Positions 16,627 to 24,898 of a DNA stretch of 46,074 nt are shown in pieces. The stretch comes from Umezawaea endophytica (GTDB lineage Bacteria > Actinomycetota > Actinomycetes > Mycobacteriales > Pseudonocardiaceae): positions 257,031 to 303,104 of the forward strand of contig NZ_JANYMP010000004.1 of the NCBI RefSeq assembly GCF_025061645.1, written 5' to 3'. The notes under the pieces are model-generated. The model was not told where the DNA came from. It ran no database searches and saw only the letters and a program-made list of their open reading frames with translations. Numbering within the stretch: position 1 is the stretch's first letter; each line of letters starts with the position of its first letter. The position numbers and the translations under genes were made by a program.

Positions 16627-17094
16627 CTACGCGGGGTAGGCCGCCGTGCGGAGGAACGCGACGTCCTCGGTGCCGACCTCGCGGCCGGACTCGTCGACGA
16701 AACCGACGTGGGCGGGGCGGTCGCTGTCGCGCACCCGGCGTTCGATCGTGGGTCCGTTCTCGTGCGGGACGTGGCGGTCGCCCCACTGCTGGAGTGCGCC
16801 GATCACCAGCTTCAGCTCCCGGCCCGCGTCGGTGAGGTGGTAGGCGTCCCGCGGCCTGCTGCCCGGCTCCTGGTAGGGCTCGCGGGTCATCACGCCGTAC
16901 TCCACCAGCGTCGCCAGTCGCGCGGTGAGGACGTCCGGCGCGATCCCCAGCGAGTCCTTGAACTGCGCGAACCGGGTGGAGCCCGAGAGGGCGTCGCGCA
17001 GGATCAGGAACGTCCAGCGCTCGCCGAGCACACCGAGACTGCGCGCGATCGAGCACGTGGAGTCCAGCATCTTCGGGGTCGCCATGAGACCCAT
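16627..17094 (-). CDS. HxlR-family transcriptional regulator
   Basis: A 155-aa winged-helix regulator: CSIARSLGVLGERWTFLILRDAL, FAQFKDSLGIAPDVLTARLATLVEYGVM and DAYHLTDAGRELKLVIGALQQWGDRH are the standard HxlR core. The C-terminus extends about 40 residues beyond the core. Start is either ATG 17094 or ATG 17085; AGGATGGG sits well for the second. It diverges from the SDR gene, and two inverted repeats lie between them, so it probably represses the SDR gene and itself in response to a reactive small molecule. Confidence 0.88.
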   Translation of the reverse strand: MGLMATPKMLDSTCSIARSLGVLGERWTFLILRDALSGSTRFAQFKDSLGIAPDVLTARLATLVEYGVMTREPYQEPGSRPRDAYHLTDAGRELKLVIGALQQWGDRHVPHENGPTIERRVRDSDRPAHVGFVDESGREVGTEDVAFLRTAAYPA

Positions 17095-17098
17095 CCTA

Positions 17099-17147
17099 CA
17101 CCTGGGTTGCGCTTTCCAATCCAGGTGCTAAGTTGGAAAAACCAACT
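17099..17147. promoter_or_regulatory. two inverted repeats in the HxlR/SDR divergent promoter
   Basis: CACCTGG (17099-17105) pairs with CCAGGTG (17121-17127) around a 15-base spacer. AGTTGG (17131-17136) pairs with CCAACT (17142-17147) around AAAAA. The second lies 15 bases before the SDR start codon. Both suit a dimeric HxlR protein. Confidence 0.5.
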
Positions 17148-17162
17148 CAGACTGGAGTCGTC

Positions 17163-17861
17163 ATGGATCTCGCAGGCCGCACCGCACTCGTCACCGGCGC
17201 CAACCGCGGACTCGGCAGGCACCTCGCCGAGCAGCTCCTCGAGCGGGGGGCCACGGTCTACGCGGGTGCCCGCAACCCGGCGTCCGTCGACCTCCCCGGA
17301 GCCATCCCGATCGCGCTCGACGTGACCGACCCGGAGTCGATCGCCGCCGCCGCGCGCGCCATCAAGGGGTTGTCCGTGCTGGTCAACAACGCGGGCTCGT
17401 CCACGGGGGCCTCGGTGGTCGTGGGCCCGCTGGAGGACGTCCGGCGGGAGATGGACGTCCACTACTTCGGCACCCTCGCGGTGACCAGGGCGTTCGCCCC
17501 GCAGCTCGCCGAGCACGAGACCAGCGCCGTGCTGAACGTGCTCTCGGTCCTGTCCTGGGTCAGCGGCCCGACGGTCTCCGCCTACGCGGCGGCGAAGTCG
17601 GCCGAGTGGTCGCTCACCAACGCGCTGCGCAACGAGCTGGCGGCACAGGGGACGCAGGTCACCGGGCTGCACGTCGGGTACATGGACACCGACATGGCCG
17701 CGCACGTCACCGGCGCCAAGAGCGACCCGGCGGCCGTCGCCGAGCAGGCGCTGGACGGCGTCGCGGCGGGTGAGCCCGAGGTGCTGGCCGACACGCTGAG
17801 CCGTCACGTCCAGCGGAACCTGGCGGGCGGCGTCGCCGCGCTCTACCCCCTGACCGCCTGA
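17163..17861 (+). CDS. short-chain dehydrogenase/reductase
   Basis: A 232-aa classical SDR. The cofactor motif is TGANRGLG at about residues 12-19, the structural motif is NNAGS and the active-site pair is Tyr/Lys in SAYAAAKSA with an upstream Ser in LSVLSWVS. NARNP after the second strand suggests NADP(H) preference, which is uncertain. The ATG at 17163 gives the expected MDLAGRTALVTG start. It is divergent from an HxlR regulator that likely controls it. Its end overlaps the opposing second HxlR gene by 19 bases. Substrate is unknown. Confidence 0.9.
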   Translation: MDLAGRTALVTGANRGLGRHLAEQLLERGATVYAGARNPASVDLPGAIPIALDVTDPESIAAAARAIKGLSVLVNNAGSSTGASVVVGPLEDVRREMDVHYFGTLAVTRAFAPQLAEHETSAVLNVLSVLSWVSGPTVSAYAAAKSAEWSLTNALRNELAAQGTQVTGLHVGYMDTDMAAHVTGAKSDPAAVAEQALDGVAAGEPEVLADTLSRHVQRNLAGGVAALYPLTA

Positions 17862-18214
17862 CCGTCGAACTCGTCCCGCGCCTCCAGCACCTCCGGGATG
17901 TGCTCCTCCGCCCAGCGGGCGAGCGCCTCCAGCGGACCGTGCAGCGTGTGGCCGAGCGGCGTCAGCTCGTACTCGACCCTGGGCGGCACCTCGGCGTAGG
18001 CGGTGCGCCGCAGCAGCCCGTCGCGTTCGAGGTCGCGCAGCGTCGAGGTGAGGACCTTGCCACTGATGCCGTCCAGGGCCTCGCGGATCCCGCCGAACCG
18101 CTGGGGCCCGTCGGCCAGGGTGATCACGATCATCGCGGTCCACTTGTTCGCGATGCGGGCCAGCGACGTGCGCGACGGGCACGTCCGGGACAGCACGTCC
18201 CACTTCGGTGACAT
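17843..18214 (-). CDS. HxlR-family transcriptional regulator
   Basis: A 123-aa HxlR protein of the short, standard form: CPSRTSLARIANKWTAMIVITLADG, FGGIREALDGISGKVLTSTLRDLERDGLL and VEYELTPLGHTLHGPLEALARWAEEH. A Cys near the N-terminus (SRTCPSRT) matches the redox- or quinone-sensing cysteine seen in many HxlR members. It diverges from the SnoaL-like gene, with overlapping palindromes between them, so it is probably an autorepressor and repressor of that gene. Confidence 0.9.
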   Translation of the reverse strand: MSPKWDVLSRTCPSRTSLARIANKWTAMIVITLADGPQRFGGIREALDGISGKVLTSTLRDLERDGLLRRTAYAEVPPRVEYELTPLGHTLHGPLEALARWAEEHIPEVLEARDEFDGQAVRG

Positions 18215-18234
18215 AGGTCGCACCCGTCCATTGG

Positions 18235-18257
18235 TTACCTTGAGGTAATTGATTACC
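18235..18257. promoter_or_regulatory. two overlapping palindromes, putative HxlR operators
   Basis: TTACCT-TG-AGGTAA (18235-18248) and GGTAAT-TG-ATTACC (18244-18257) are both perfect 6-bp inverted repeats with a TG spacer, and they share five bases. They lie 20 bases upstream of the HxlR start and 44 bases upstream of the SnoaL-like start. The shared half-site predicts two dimers side by side. Confidence 0.65.
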
Positions 18258-18301
18258 GAAAGGAACCATAGCTCCCTGCAACGACAACAGGGAGGCACCA
18301 C

Positions 18302-18697
18302 ATGTCCGATTCGACCACCGCCGTCGTCCGGCAGTACTTCGACGCGCTCGCCGCGGGCGACCTCGACACCGTCGGGGCGCTGCTGGCGCCGGACGTCGTC
18401 TGGCACCAGCCGGGCGCGAACCGCTTCTCCGGCGAGCGGTCCGGCTCTGGCGAGGTGTTCGCCATGATCGGCGGGATGGTGGAGATCAGCCGCGGCACCT
18501 TCCGGATCGACCGGGTCGACCACGTCATGGGCAACGGCGACCTGGTCGCCGCGACCATCCACTTCGTGGCCGAACGGGACGGCGCGTCGCTCGCGCTCGA
18601 CGGCGTCGACCTGCTGCGGGTCGTCGACGGCGTGATCGTGGAGGTGTGGCTGTTCGGTGCCGACCAGGACGCCGAGGACGCCTTCTGGGGCAGGTGA
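18302..18697 (+). CDS. SnoaL-like/NTF2-fold protein
   Basis: A 131-aa NTF2-like protein: VVRQYFDALAAGDLDTVGALLAPDVVWHQPG at the N-terminus and a later LVAATIHFVAERDGASLALDGVDLLRVVDG are typical of SnoaL-like ketosteroid-isomerase-fold enzymes. A clear GGGAGG precedes the ATG. Placement under an HxlR regulator suggests a role in handling a reactive or xenobiotic small molecule. Activity cannot be assigned. Confidence 0.88.
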   Translation: MSDSTTAVVRQYFDALAAGDLDTVGALLAPDVVWHQPGANRFSGERSGSGEVFAMIGGMVEISRGTFRIDRVDHVMGNGDLVAATIHFVAERDGASLALDGVDLLRVVDGVIVEVWLFGADQDAEDAFWGR

Positions 18698-18766
18698 TGT
18701 GCCGGTTCCGGACCCGCGTCGGATGATGGTGTCCGTCGTGCGGGGAGGTCCGAGCTGAACACCGTC

Positions 18767-19999
18767 GTGTCCGTGGTGCTGCTGGTGGCGGTACTGGCGT
18801 TCGCCGTCGTCCGGCCTCGGGGCTGGCCGGAGGCCGTGGCCGCGGTTCCGGCCGCGCTGGTCGTGCTGGCCACCGGGGCCATCTCGGTGCCGCACGCGGT
18901 CGCGGAGGTCGAACGGCTGGCGCCGGTCGTCGCCTTCCTCGCCGCGGTGCTGGTGCTCGCCCGGCTGTGCGCGGACGAGGGGCTGTTCGAGGCGGCCGGG
19001 TCGCTCATGGCCCGGCTGTGCTCGGGCAGCCCGAAGCGCCTGCTGGGGTCGGTGTTCGGCGTGGCGGCGGCGATCACGGCCGTGCTCAGCCTGGACGCCA
19101 CGGTCGTGCTGCTGACGCCCGTGGTGTTCGCCACCGCCTCCCGCCTGGGCGCCCGGCCGAAGCCGCACGTGTACGCGTGCACGCACCTGGCCAACTCGGC
19201 GTCGCTGCTGCTCCCGGTGTCGAACCTGACCAACCTGCTGGCGTTCACCGCGGCGGGCATCTCGTTCACCCGGTTCGCCGGGCTCATGGCGCTGCCGTGG
19301 CTCGCGGCCATCGCCGTGGAGTACGCGGTGTTCCGGCTGTTCTTCGCCTCCGACCTCGCGGCGGGCGCGGACGCCGGACTGCCGGTGCCCCCGCGGAAGG
19401 CGCCGACGTTCGTGCTCGTCGTGCTGGGACTGACCCTGGTCGGGTTCGCCGTCACCTCACCGCTGGGCGTCGACCCGGCGTGGGCGGCGTTCGGCGGGGC
19501 GCTGGTGCTGGGCGTGCGAGCCCTCGTGCGCCGCACGACCACCCCCCGCGCGCTGTTCGGGTCCACGAGCGTCCCGTTCCTGGTGTTCGTGCTGGCACTG
19601 GGGGTCGTGGTCCGCGCGGTCGTCGACAACGGCCTGTCCGACGCCGTCGGCCACCTCATCCCGACCGGGAGCACGCTGCTCGCGCTGCTCGGGTTGGCCG
19701 CCGTCGCCGCAGTGCTCGCGAACCTGATCAACAACCTGCCCGCGGTGCTGGTGCTGCTCCCGCTGGCGGCCTCCGGCGGGACCGGCGCCGTGCTGGCGGT
19801 GCTCATCGGGGTGAACATCGGCCCCAACCTGACCTACGTCGGATCGCTGGCGACCCTGCTGTGGCGCCGGATCCTGCACCAGCACGACACCAGCGCGGAC
19901 CTCGGCGAGTTCACCAGGCTCGGCCTGCTCACCGTGCCGGTGTCGCTCGTGCTCGCCGTTCTGGGACTGTGGGCGGGTCTGACCGTGATCGGAGGCTGA
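18767..19999 (+). CDS. SLC13/ArsB-type membrane transporter
   Basis: A 410-aa protein of about ten membrane helices with the ArsB/NhaD/SLC13 duplicated layout. The signature segments are LSLDATVVLLTPVVFATASRLG and, in the second half, LANLINNLPAVLVLLPLAASG followed by GVNIGPNLTYVGSLATLLWRR. The Asn-rich hairpins (LANSASLLLPVSNLTN; NLINNLP) form the ion site in this superfamily. It could export arsenite or move carboxylates; no arsR, arsC or metal-sensing gene is adjacent. The GTG at 18767 is used, but a CTG at 18755 in frame follows GGGGAGG at ideal spacing. The Usp gene starts one base after its stop. Confidence 0.85.
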   Translation: MSVVLLVAVLAFAVVRPRGWPEAVAAVPAALVVLATGAISVPHAVAEVERLAPVVAFLAAVLVLARLCADEGLFEAAGSLMARLCSGSPKRLLGSVFGVAAAITAVLSLDATVVLLTPVVFATASRLGARPKPHVYACTHLANSASLLLPVSNLTNLLAFTAAGISFTRFAGLMALPWLAAIAVEYAVFRLFFASDLAAGADAGLPVPPRKAPTFVLVVLGLTLVGFAVTSPLGVDPAWAAFGGALVLGVRALVRRTTTPRALFGSTSVPFLVFVLALGVVVRAVVDNGLSDAVGHLIPTGSTLLALLGLAAVAAVLANLINNLPAVLVLLPLAASGGTGAVLAVLIGVNIGPNLTYVGSLATLLWRRILHQHDTSADLGEFTRLGLLTVPVSLVLAVLGLWAGLTVIGG

Positions 20000-20000
20000 T

Positions 20001-20483
20001 GTGGACGTCGTCGTCTGGATCGTCGAAGGCACCTGGCGGGCCTGCGCGCACGCCGCGCGGACGTTCGCCCCGCCGTCGTCGAGGATCGTGCTGCTGCACG
20101 TCACGGCACCGGACGTACCCGGTGCGGCGCACGGGGCGTTCGCGGGCCTGCTCGGCCGCGGCCACCCCGAACGCGATCCCGGCCACCAGGTGGAGGAGTT
20201 GGCGGAGGTCGCCGCGCAGCACCTGCTCGCCGTGGCCGCCGCCGAACTGGACCTGCCCGCCACCGCGGTGAACCGCCACGGCCGCCCGGAGGAGGAGGTG
20301 ATCGCCGCCGCGGAGGGCGCGGGCCTGCTGATCATCGCCCGCGACGGCGACCGCACCCGCCTCGGCCCGAAGAGCCTCGGCCACGCCACCCGCTTCGTCG
20401 TCGACCACGCCCCGTGCCCGGTGCTGCTGGTGTGGCCGGAACAGGCGCCCGGCATCGCGTCGATCCCACCGCCACCCCGGTAA
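20001..20483 (+). CDS. universal stress protein (UspA fold)
   Basis: A 160-aa single Usp domain: IVLLHVTAPD near the N-terminus, HLLAVAAAELDLP and ADGAGLLIIARDGD-type strand, then SLGHATRFVVDHAPCPVLLVWPE, the typical C-terminal strand. The usual ATP-binding GxxGxxxxxxxGS is altered to RDGDRTRLGPKSLG, so nucleotide binding is uncertain. The GTG starts one base after the transporter stop, so the two are co-transcribed. Usp proteins often regulate the transporters they accompany. Confidence 0.85.
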   Translation: MDVVVWIVEGTWRACAHAARTFAPPSSRIVLLHVTAPDVPGAAHGAFAGLLGRGHPERDPGHQVEELAEVAAQHLLAVAAAELDLPATAVNRHGRPEEEVIAAAEGAGLLIIARDGDRTRLGPKSLGHATRFVVDHAPCPVLLVWPEQAPGIASIPPPPR

Positions 20484-20495
20484 AACGCGTGCGCT

Positions 20496-20514
20496 CCCGC
20501 GGTCGTGGCGGGAC
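20496..20514 (+). terminator. weak hairpin after the Usp gene
   Basis: TCCCGC and GCGGGA form a 6-bp stem with a 7-base loop in the 40-base gap before the HEAT gene. It is too short to be sure it terminates. Confidence 0.3.
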
Positions 20515-20523
20515 GATCCCGGC

Positions 20524-21867
20524 GTGAAGACCTCCGACCCGCGCGGCGACGAGCTGCTGGAGCACCTGCTCGCGGCCGAGTCGCCCGACGTCCTCGCCTC
20601 GGCGTCGGCGAGCACCTGGCTCGCGGTGGACGAAGCCGTCCGCTACTGCCAGTGGGACCAGCCGACCTTGGCGGACGTGCTGGAGGCGCGGCGCGCGACC
20701 GGTCGGGCCGGTGCGTTGGACCGGGTGCTGGCGGCGTGCGACCGGCGCGGGTGGGCGCGCGAGGCGGCGGTCGTGGACATCGTGGAACGCGGGGAGTCGC
20801 CGCAGGCGCTGGCGTTGCGGGCTGCGGACCGGGTGCCGAAGGTCCGCGACCGGGCGCGGGCCGCGTGCGAACCGCTGCTGGACAGCCCGTCGGTGGTCGA
20901 GGTGGCGCCGGTGGCGTTCGCGCTGCGGGACCACCCCCTCGGGGCGTGGCTCGCCGAACGAGTGGAGTCCGCGCTGCGCTCGGCGACGCCCGCCGTGCTC
21001 GCGGTCGCGCGGGAGGCCGCCGACGTGCCGGCCCGCCGCTTCGCCTACGACGTGGCGCTGGAGCGGGGGATCCTCGACCTGGATGCGGTGCTGCGCGGGG
21101 CGTTGCGCGGCGAGGACCGGCCGATCCGCGTCCGGTGCGCGGAGGCCGCGACGCGGCTCGCCGCCGACGTCGACGACGTGCGCGTGCTCCTGACCTGCCG
21201 GGCCGCCTGCGTGCGGGCCGCCGCCGTGCGCGCGATCGGGCAGGAGGAGCACGCGGTGGCGGCGTTGACCGATCGCAGCGCGCGGGTCCGGACCGTCGCC
21301 CGGAGCCTGGTCGACGACCCGGCCGCGCACTGCCGGGCCCGGCTGCCGGAGGCGCTGCTCGGCCTGGGGGAGACCGGGGTCCCGGCCGACGCCGACCTGG
21401 TGCGGCCGTGGCTGGCGCACCCGAGTTCGCGGGTCCGCGCGGACGCGGTCCACGCGCTGCTGCGGTTGGGCGCGGTGGACGTGACCCGCTTCGAGGCGAT
21501 GCTGACCGACCCGTCGGGGGCCGTCACCCGTGCCGTGACGCGGGCGCTGCGCCGTCACGCCGAGGCACTCGACCAGGACCGCCTGGTGGACCTGCTGCTG
21601 TCCGACGCCCGGAACGTGCGGACGGCGGCATACCGCCTGCTGGTGGCGAGCGACGCCTGGCACCGCCTGCTGGCCGATCTCGTGCTGGTGGCCCGCGACC
21701 CCGAACGGCGGGTGCGCGCGGCGGCGGACCTGCGGGTCTGGCTCTCGGACGCGCGGCAGACGGCGTCCCCGCCGCCGAACGCGGCCGACCTGCGTCGGGC
21801 GCTGGGCGCGGCCGAGCCGTGGCTCGATCCGGTGCTGCTGGAGGAGTTGGCGGCCGTCAGCGGATGA
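20524..21867 (+). CDS. HEAT-repeat protein
   Basis: A 447-aa all-helical protein built of degenerate HEAT-like repeats of about 30 residues, seen as ALRAADRVPKVRDRARAACEPLL, PSSRVRADAVHALLRLG, PSGAVTRAVTRALRRHA and DARNVRTAAYRLLVASD. There is no signal peptide and no catalytic motif, so it is probably a cytosolic scaffold. A ribosome site before the GTG is poor. It may form a transcription unit with the transporter and Usp genes (40-base gap). Its end overlaps the opposing hydrolase gene by 11 bases. Confidence 0.8.
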   Translation: MKTSDPRGDELLEHLLAAESPDVLASASASTWLAVDEAVRYCQWDQPTLADVLEARRATGRAGALDRVLAACDRRGWAREAAVVDIVERGESPQALALRAADRVPKVRDRARAACEPLLDSPSVVEVAPVAFALRDHPLGAWLAERVESALRSATPAVLAVAREAADVPARRFAYDVALERGILDLDAVLRGALRGEDRPIRVRCAEAATRLAADVDDVRVLLTCRAACVRAAAVRAIGQEEHAVAALTDRSARVRTVARSLVDDPAAHCRARLPEALLGLGETGVPADADLVRPWLAHPSSRVRADAVHALLRLGAVDVTRFEAMLTDPSGAVTRAVTRALRRHAEALDQDRLVDLLLSDARNVRTAAYRLLVASDAWHRLLADLVLVARDPERRVRAAADLRVWLSDARQTASPPPNAADLRRALGAAEPWLDPVLLEELAAVSG

Positions 21868-22663
21868 CCTCCTCGATCAGCGCGTTCACCTCGACCGGGT
21901 TCTCCAGTGCGGCGAGGTGGGCGGTGTCGTCGAGCACGACGAACCGGGCGCCGGGGATCGCGTCGGCCATGACGCGGGTCTCGGCGACGGGGAACGTGGC
22001 GTCCTCGATGCCCGCGACCACGACGACCTTCGCCCGGATCTCGGCGGCCAGCGCGCGCTGGTCGGGGCGGCGCGGCACGACGCTCGTGACGGCCCAGCGG
22101 GCGGAGGCGATGTCGACCCGGCCGAGAGCGGCCCTGATCGTCTCGACCACCTGGGGGCGTTCGGCCTTGGTGGTCGGGCCGACGAACGCGTCGACGCACG
22201 GTCCCACCAGCGGCCCGCGGATGCCGCCCGCCAAGCGGGCCGCGCGGGTCAGGAGACCGAACTCGACCTTCTGCCGGAAGGGCGCGCGGGACACCGTGCA
22301 GTTCATCAGCACGGCCGTGCGGACGCGGTCCGGGAACCGGGCGGCGAAGGTGGCGCCGATCATCCCGCCCCACGAGTTGCCGACGTAGTCGGCGTCGGCC
22401 GCGCCGACGTGGTCGAGGACCTGCGCGACGACGTGCGCGCACTCGGAGAACTCGAACAGGCGGGTCAGCGGTTCGCTGCCGCCGTGACCCGGCGGGTCGA
22501 CCAGCACGACCCGGTGGGTGGCCGCGAAGTGCTCCGCCTGCGCCGCCCACATGGTCCCGTCCATCAGCAGGCTGGGCCAGAACACGATCACCGGTCCGGC
22601 ACCGCCGACCCGGATCCGGATGCGGCCCAGCACCGTCGGCACGTCCTGCTCCACGAGTTCCAC
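21857..22663 (-). CDS. alpha/beta hydrolase
   Basis: A 268-aa alpha/beta-hydrolase-fold enzyme. It has the oxyanion-side motif WPSLLMDGTMW, VDPPGHGGSEP, nucleophile Ser in GNSWGGMIG, acid Asp in AGIEDATFP and base His in DDTAHLAALENP. The sequence is of the 3-oxoadipate enol-lactonase/haloperoxidase-like type, but substrate cannot be read from it. The GTG at 22663 lacks a strong ribosome site. A terminator hairpin behind its start belongs to the next gene. Confidence 0.87.
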   Translation of the reverse strand: MELVEQDVPTVLGRIRIRVGGAGPVIVFWPSLLMDGTMWAAQAEHFAATHRVVLVDPPGHGGSEPLTRLFEFSECAHVVAQVLDHVGAADADYVGNSWGGMIGATFAARFPDRVRTAVLMNCTVSRAPFRQKVEFGLLTRAARLAGGIRGPLVGPCVDAFVGPTTKAERPQVVETIRAALGRVDIASARWAVTSVVPRRPDQRALAAEIRAKVVVVAGIEDATFPVAETRVMADAIPGARFVVLDDTAHLAALENPVEVNALIEEVIR

Positions 22664-22698
22664 CAGCGGAGCATCGTTGATTCCACGCCGACAGGCAA

Positions 22699-22726
22699 CG
22701 GGGGCGGGCCCGTGAGCCCGCCCCCG
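22699..22726 (-). terminator. hairpin terminator of the VWA gene
   Basis: CGGGGGCGGGC and its complement form a perfect 11-bp GC stem with a 6-base loop, 7 bases beyond the stop of the minus-strand VWA gene. It would also insulate the alpha/beta hydrolase gene. Confidence 0.8.
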
Positions 22727-22732
22727 AGGGGT

Positions 22733-24367
22733 CTACTCCACGACCACCTGGAACTCGACACCGCCGATGTCGCCGGTCTCGTCGAACTGCGCGACGTGCT
22801 GCACGAACTCGCCGCGCTGCTCACCGGTGAACAGCAGCTTCGTCTCGAACCGCTCACCGGGGCCGACCAGCAGCCCCGAGATCCGGCTCTGCCTCGGGTC
22901 GGCCACCAGCAGCGAGGTCTCGCCGACCTGCTTGACACCGACGCCCTGGCCGCCGCCCTGCTTCCACCGCTCGAACAGCCTCGGACCGAGGTCGACCACC
23001 AGCGTGCCCGCGCCGATGAACGGCTTGGCCGGGCTGGTGAACACGAGGTCCGTCTTGATCCGCTCGAGGGTGCCGTTGCCGACGGTGAACGGCGCGGTGC
23101 CGACCTGGCCCGGCTTCACCCGGATCGAGTCCACGTTGCGCCAGGCGATGTTGTTGTTGTTCTTGGCGTTGAGCACCGTGTTGGACACCTCGGCGAACGT
23201 CATCGGGTCCGTCGCCGACACCCACCGCGCGAGCAGGCAGAAGTGACCCGGCCCCGGCACGTTCACCCACGGGATCTTCACGACCGTGGCGCCCGCGGGC
23301 ACCGAGAGGCTCTGCTGCCCGATCGCCGTCCAGTCACCGCCGGTGGCCGCGTTCCACACCGCCGCGCCGCCCTGCGCGGTGTAGTAGACCTTCAGCGTCC
23401 CGAGTCCGGGACCACTGCCGTACGGGCCGGGGTTGTGCAGTTTGACGTGCACGTAGCTGGTCGACCCGACCACCGGCTGGCTGCCGGGGCAGTCCGCCGC
23501 CGTCGGGCACACCTTGATGTCCGGGCTGCTCCACACCGATCCGCTCGGGTTGGGTTCGACCCCGGTGTCGGACGCTTGGTCGTGCATGAACACGTCCGTC
23601 TGGCGGCAGTCGCTCAGGAACCGCTGGATCGCCGTGGCGGTCCCGGTGCCGTCGGGTTGCGCCTGCACGTACGTGCCGCCGGTCGTCGTCGCGTAGTTCT
23701 GCATGATCGGCGTGATCGTCGGGGTGTAGGCCGCCGACGTGGGCACGTAGACGGCGGAGATCTTGATGCCCGCGCCGAGCGCCTCGGTCGCGCGCGTCGC
23801 CGCGTTCACGTCGTCCGTGCCCGCGGTGTAGGTGTCGTCGAACCCGCCCGGCCGCGCGTCGGTCACGAGCACGACGAACTTCGTCGCGTTCGACCGCCAC
23901 ACCCCGGAGAAGTTCCCGGCCTGCGGCCGCCCGAGCGCGGGCAACCGGTTGACGACCGTGTTCACCGCCTCGTCGGACGCCTCCGGCTCAGCACCACCAC
24001 CGCCGGCGGCCAGCACGTTCGTCACGTAGTTCGTGACCGGCCCCGCGTTGCCCGGCGCGAGGTCGTTCACCACGGTGATGTCGTCCTTGAACGTCACCAG
24101 CCCCAACTGGTAGTCACCGCCCGACGCCGCCACGACGTCGCTGACGATGCTGTTGATGCCGGTCTTGATGTTGGCGATCGTGCCGCCCATGCTGCCGGTG
24201 TCGTCCAGGACGAACGCCACGTCCAGCGGACCGCACCGGGTGGCCGCCGCCGCACCGGGGGCCGCCGTGGTGACAGGGGTCGAGACGACAGAGCCCAGCA
24301 CGGCCACCACCGAGCAGGCCAGCGCGCCGAGAACGCGCCGTCGTCCACGTTGACGAACGGAATCCAT
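22733..24367 (-). CDS. secreted von Willebrand factor A domain protein
   Basis: A 544-aa exported protein. The ATG at 24367 is followed by a basic signal peptide (SVRQRGRRRVLGALACSVVAVLG; cleaved near TTAAPG). A VWA domain occupies about residues 48-260, with the metal site in FVLDDTGSMGG (a DxTxS form of the DxSxS MIDAS) and VVLVTDARPGGF. The rest (about 275-544) is a beta-rich extracellular region, with disulfide candidates in DIKVCPTAADCPG and FCLLARWV. VWA domains bind proteins or extracellular matrix. No chaperone ATPase is nearby, so it is not a MoxR system. It may have a surface-binding or adhesion role. Confidence 0.83.
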   Translation of the reverse strand: MDSVRQRGRRRVLGALACSVVAVLGSVVSTPVTTAAPGAAAATRCGPLDVAFVLDDTGSMGGTIANIKTGINSIVSDVVAASGGDYQLGLVTFKDDITVVNDLAPGNAGPVTNYVTNVLAAGGGGAEPEASDEAVNTVVNRLPALGRPQAGNFSGVWRSNATKFVVLVTDARPGGFDDTYTAGTDDVNAATRATEALGAGIKISAVYVPTSAAYTPTITPIMQNYATTTGGTYVQAQPDGTGTATAIQRFLSDCRQTDVFMHDQASDTGVEPNPSGSVWSSPDIKVCPTAADCPGSQPVVGSTSYVHVKLHNPGPYGSGPGLGTLKVYYTAQGGAAVWNAATGGDWTAIGQQSLSVPAGATVVKIPWVNVPGPGHFCLLARWVSATDPMTFAEVSNTVLNAKNNNNIAWRNVDSIRVKPGQVGTAPFTVGNGTLERIKTDLVFTSPAKPFIGAGTLVVDLGPRLFERWKQGGGQGVGVKQVGETSLLVADPRQSRISGLLVGPGERFETKLLFTGEQRGEFVQHVAQFDETGDIGGVEFQVVVE

Positions 24368-24898
24368 CAGACCATCTCTTCTCACTCGGGCGACCGGGTG
24401 CAAGGCCCGCTTCGCTGCTCCGAACGCGATCGTTGCGATCACGTGAGGCGGATGGGGGAGGAGAGGGGGAAATACGGTGAATACGGTTTTGGGCATTGGT
24501 TTCGGGAATGGTATAGCCCGGAATTGTGGATGAACGGACCGTTCGGCCTATCGCATTCGTTCGCGTTGTCAGATGTTCGGTCACCAGAGCTGTTGTGGCG
24601 GCCGTCGGTGCCATCCCGACGGCCGCCACCACGGCCAAGGCGACCGTGCCTGTCCCGTGGAGAAGAATCCGGGTGCTTGTCGCCCTATTTCAGTGGCGGC
24701 CACGGCATTCGGGGGACTTCTGGTGGGCTGAACGTGGCCAGATTTGCCCAGTCCAAACGAAATGGGCACGGCGGGTCGCGAAAGTGGATGATTCTTTCGC
24801 CTTGGAGAGGTATTGATTCATCCGAAGGTCCATCGCCCCGGTCGACCCGTGGTGATCGCCGTCATCCGGGGTGCGTTCGCCTGGCACCGGGACCAGGC
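24368..24898. other. gene-free region with two hairpins
   Basis: 531 bases, lower in GC than the surroundings from about 24465 to 24840. It holds a direct repeat AATACGGTG/AATACGGTT (24471-24488), a perfect 14-bp stem with a 7-base loop (24595-24629) and a 7-bp stem GCGAAAG/CTTTCGC (24778-24800). The second hairpin could end the minus-strand operon, whose stop is 98 bases away. The 14-bp hairpin belongs to no obvious gene. Short frames here lack ribosome sites and protein-like composition. Confidence 0.55.

Noticed and set aside
18767-20483. Arsenic resistance operon
   Set aside because: The transporter is ArsB-like in fold, but no arsR, arsC or acr3 gene is nearby and the partner is a Usp protein.
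22733-24367. MoxR-VWA chaperone system
   Set aside because: The VWA protein has a signal peptide and no MoxR-type AAA ATPase is adjacent.
24526-24816. 96-aa frame in the gap between the VWA gene and the ABC operon
   Set aside because: It spans the 14-bp hairpin, has no ribosome site and has an irregular composition unlike neighbouring genes.
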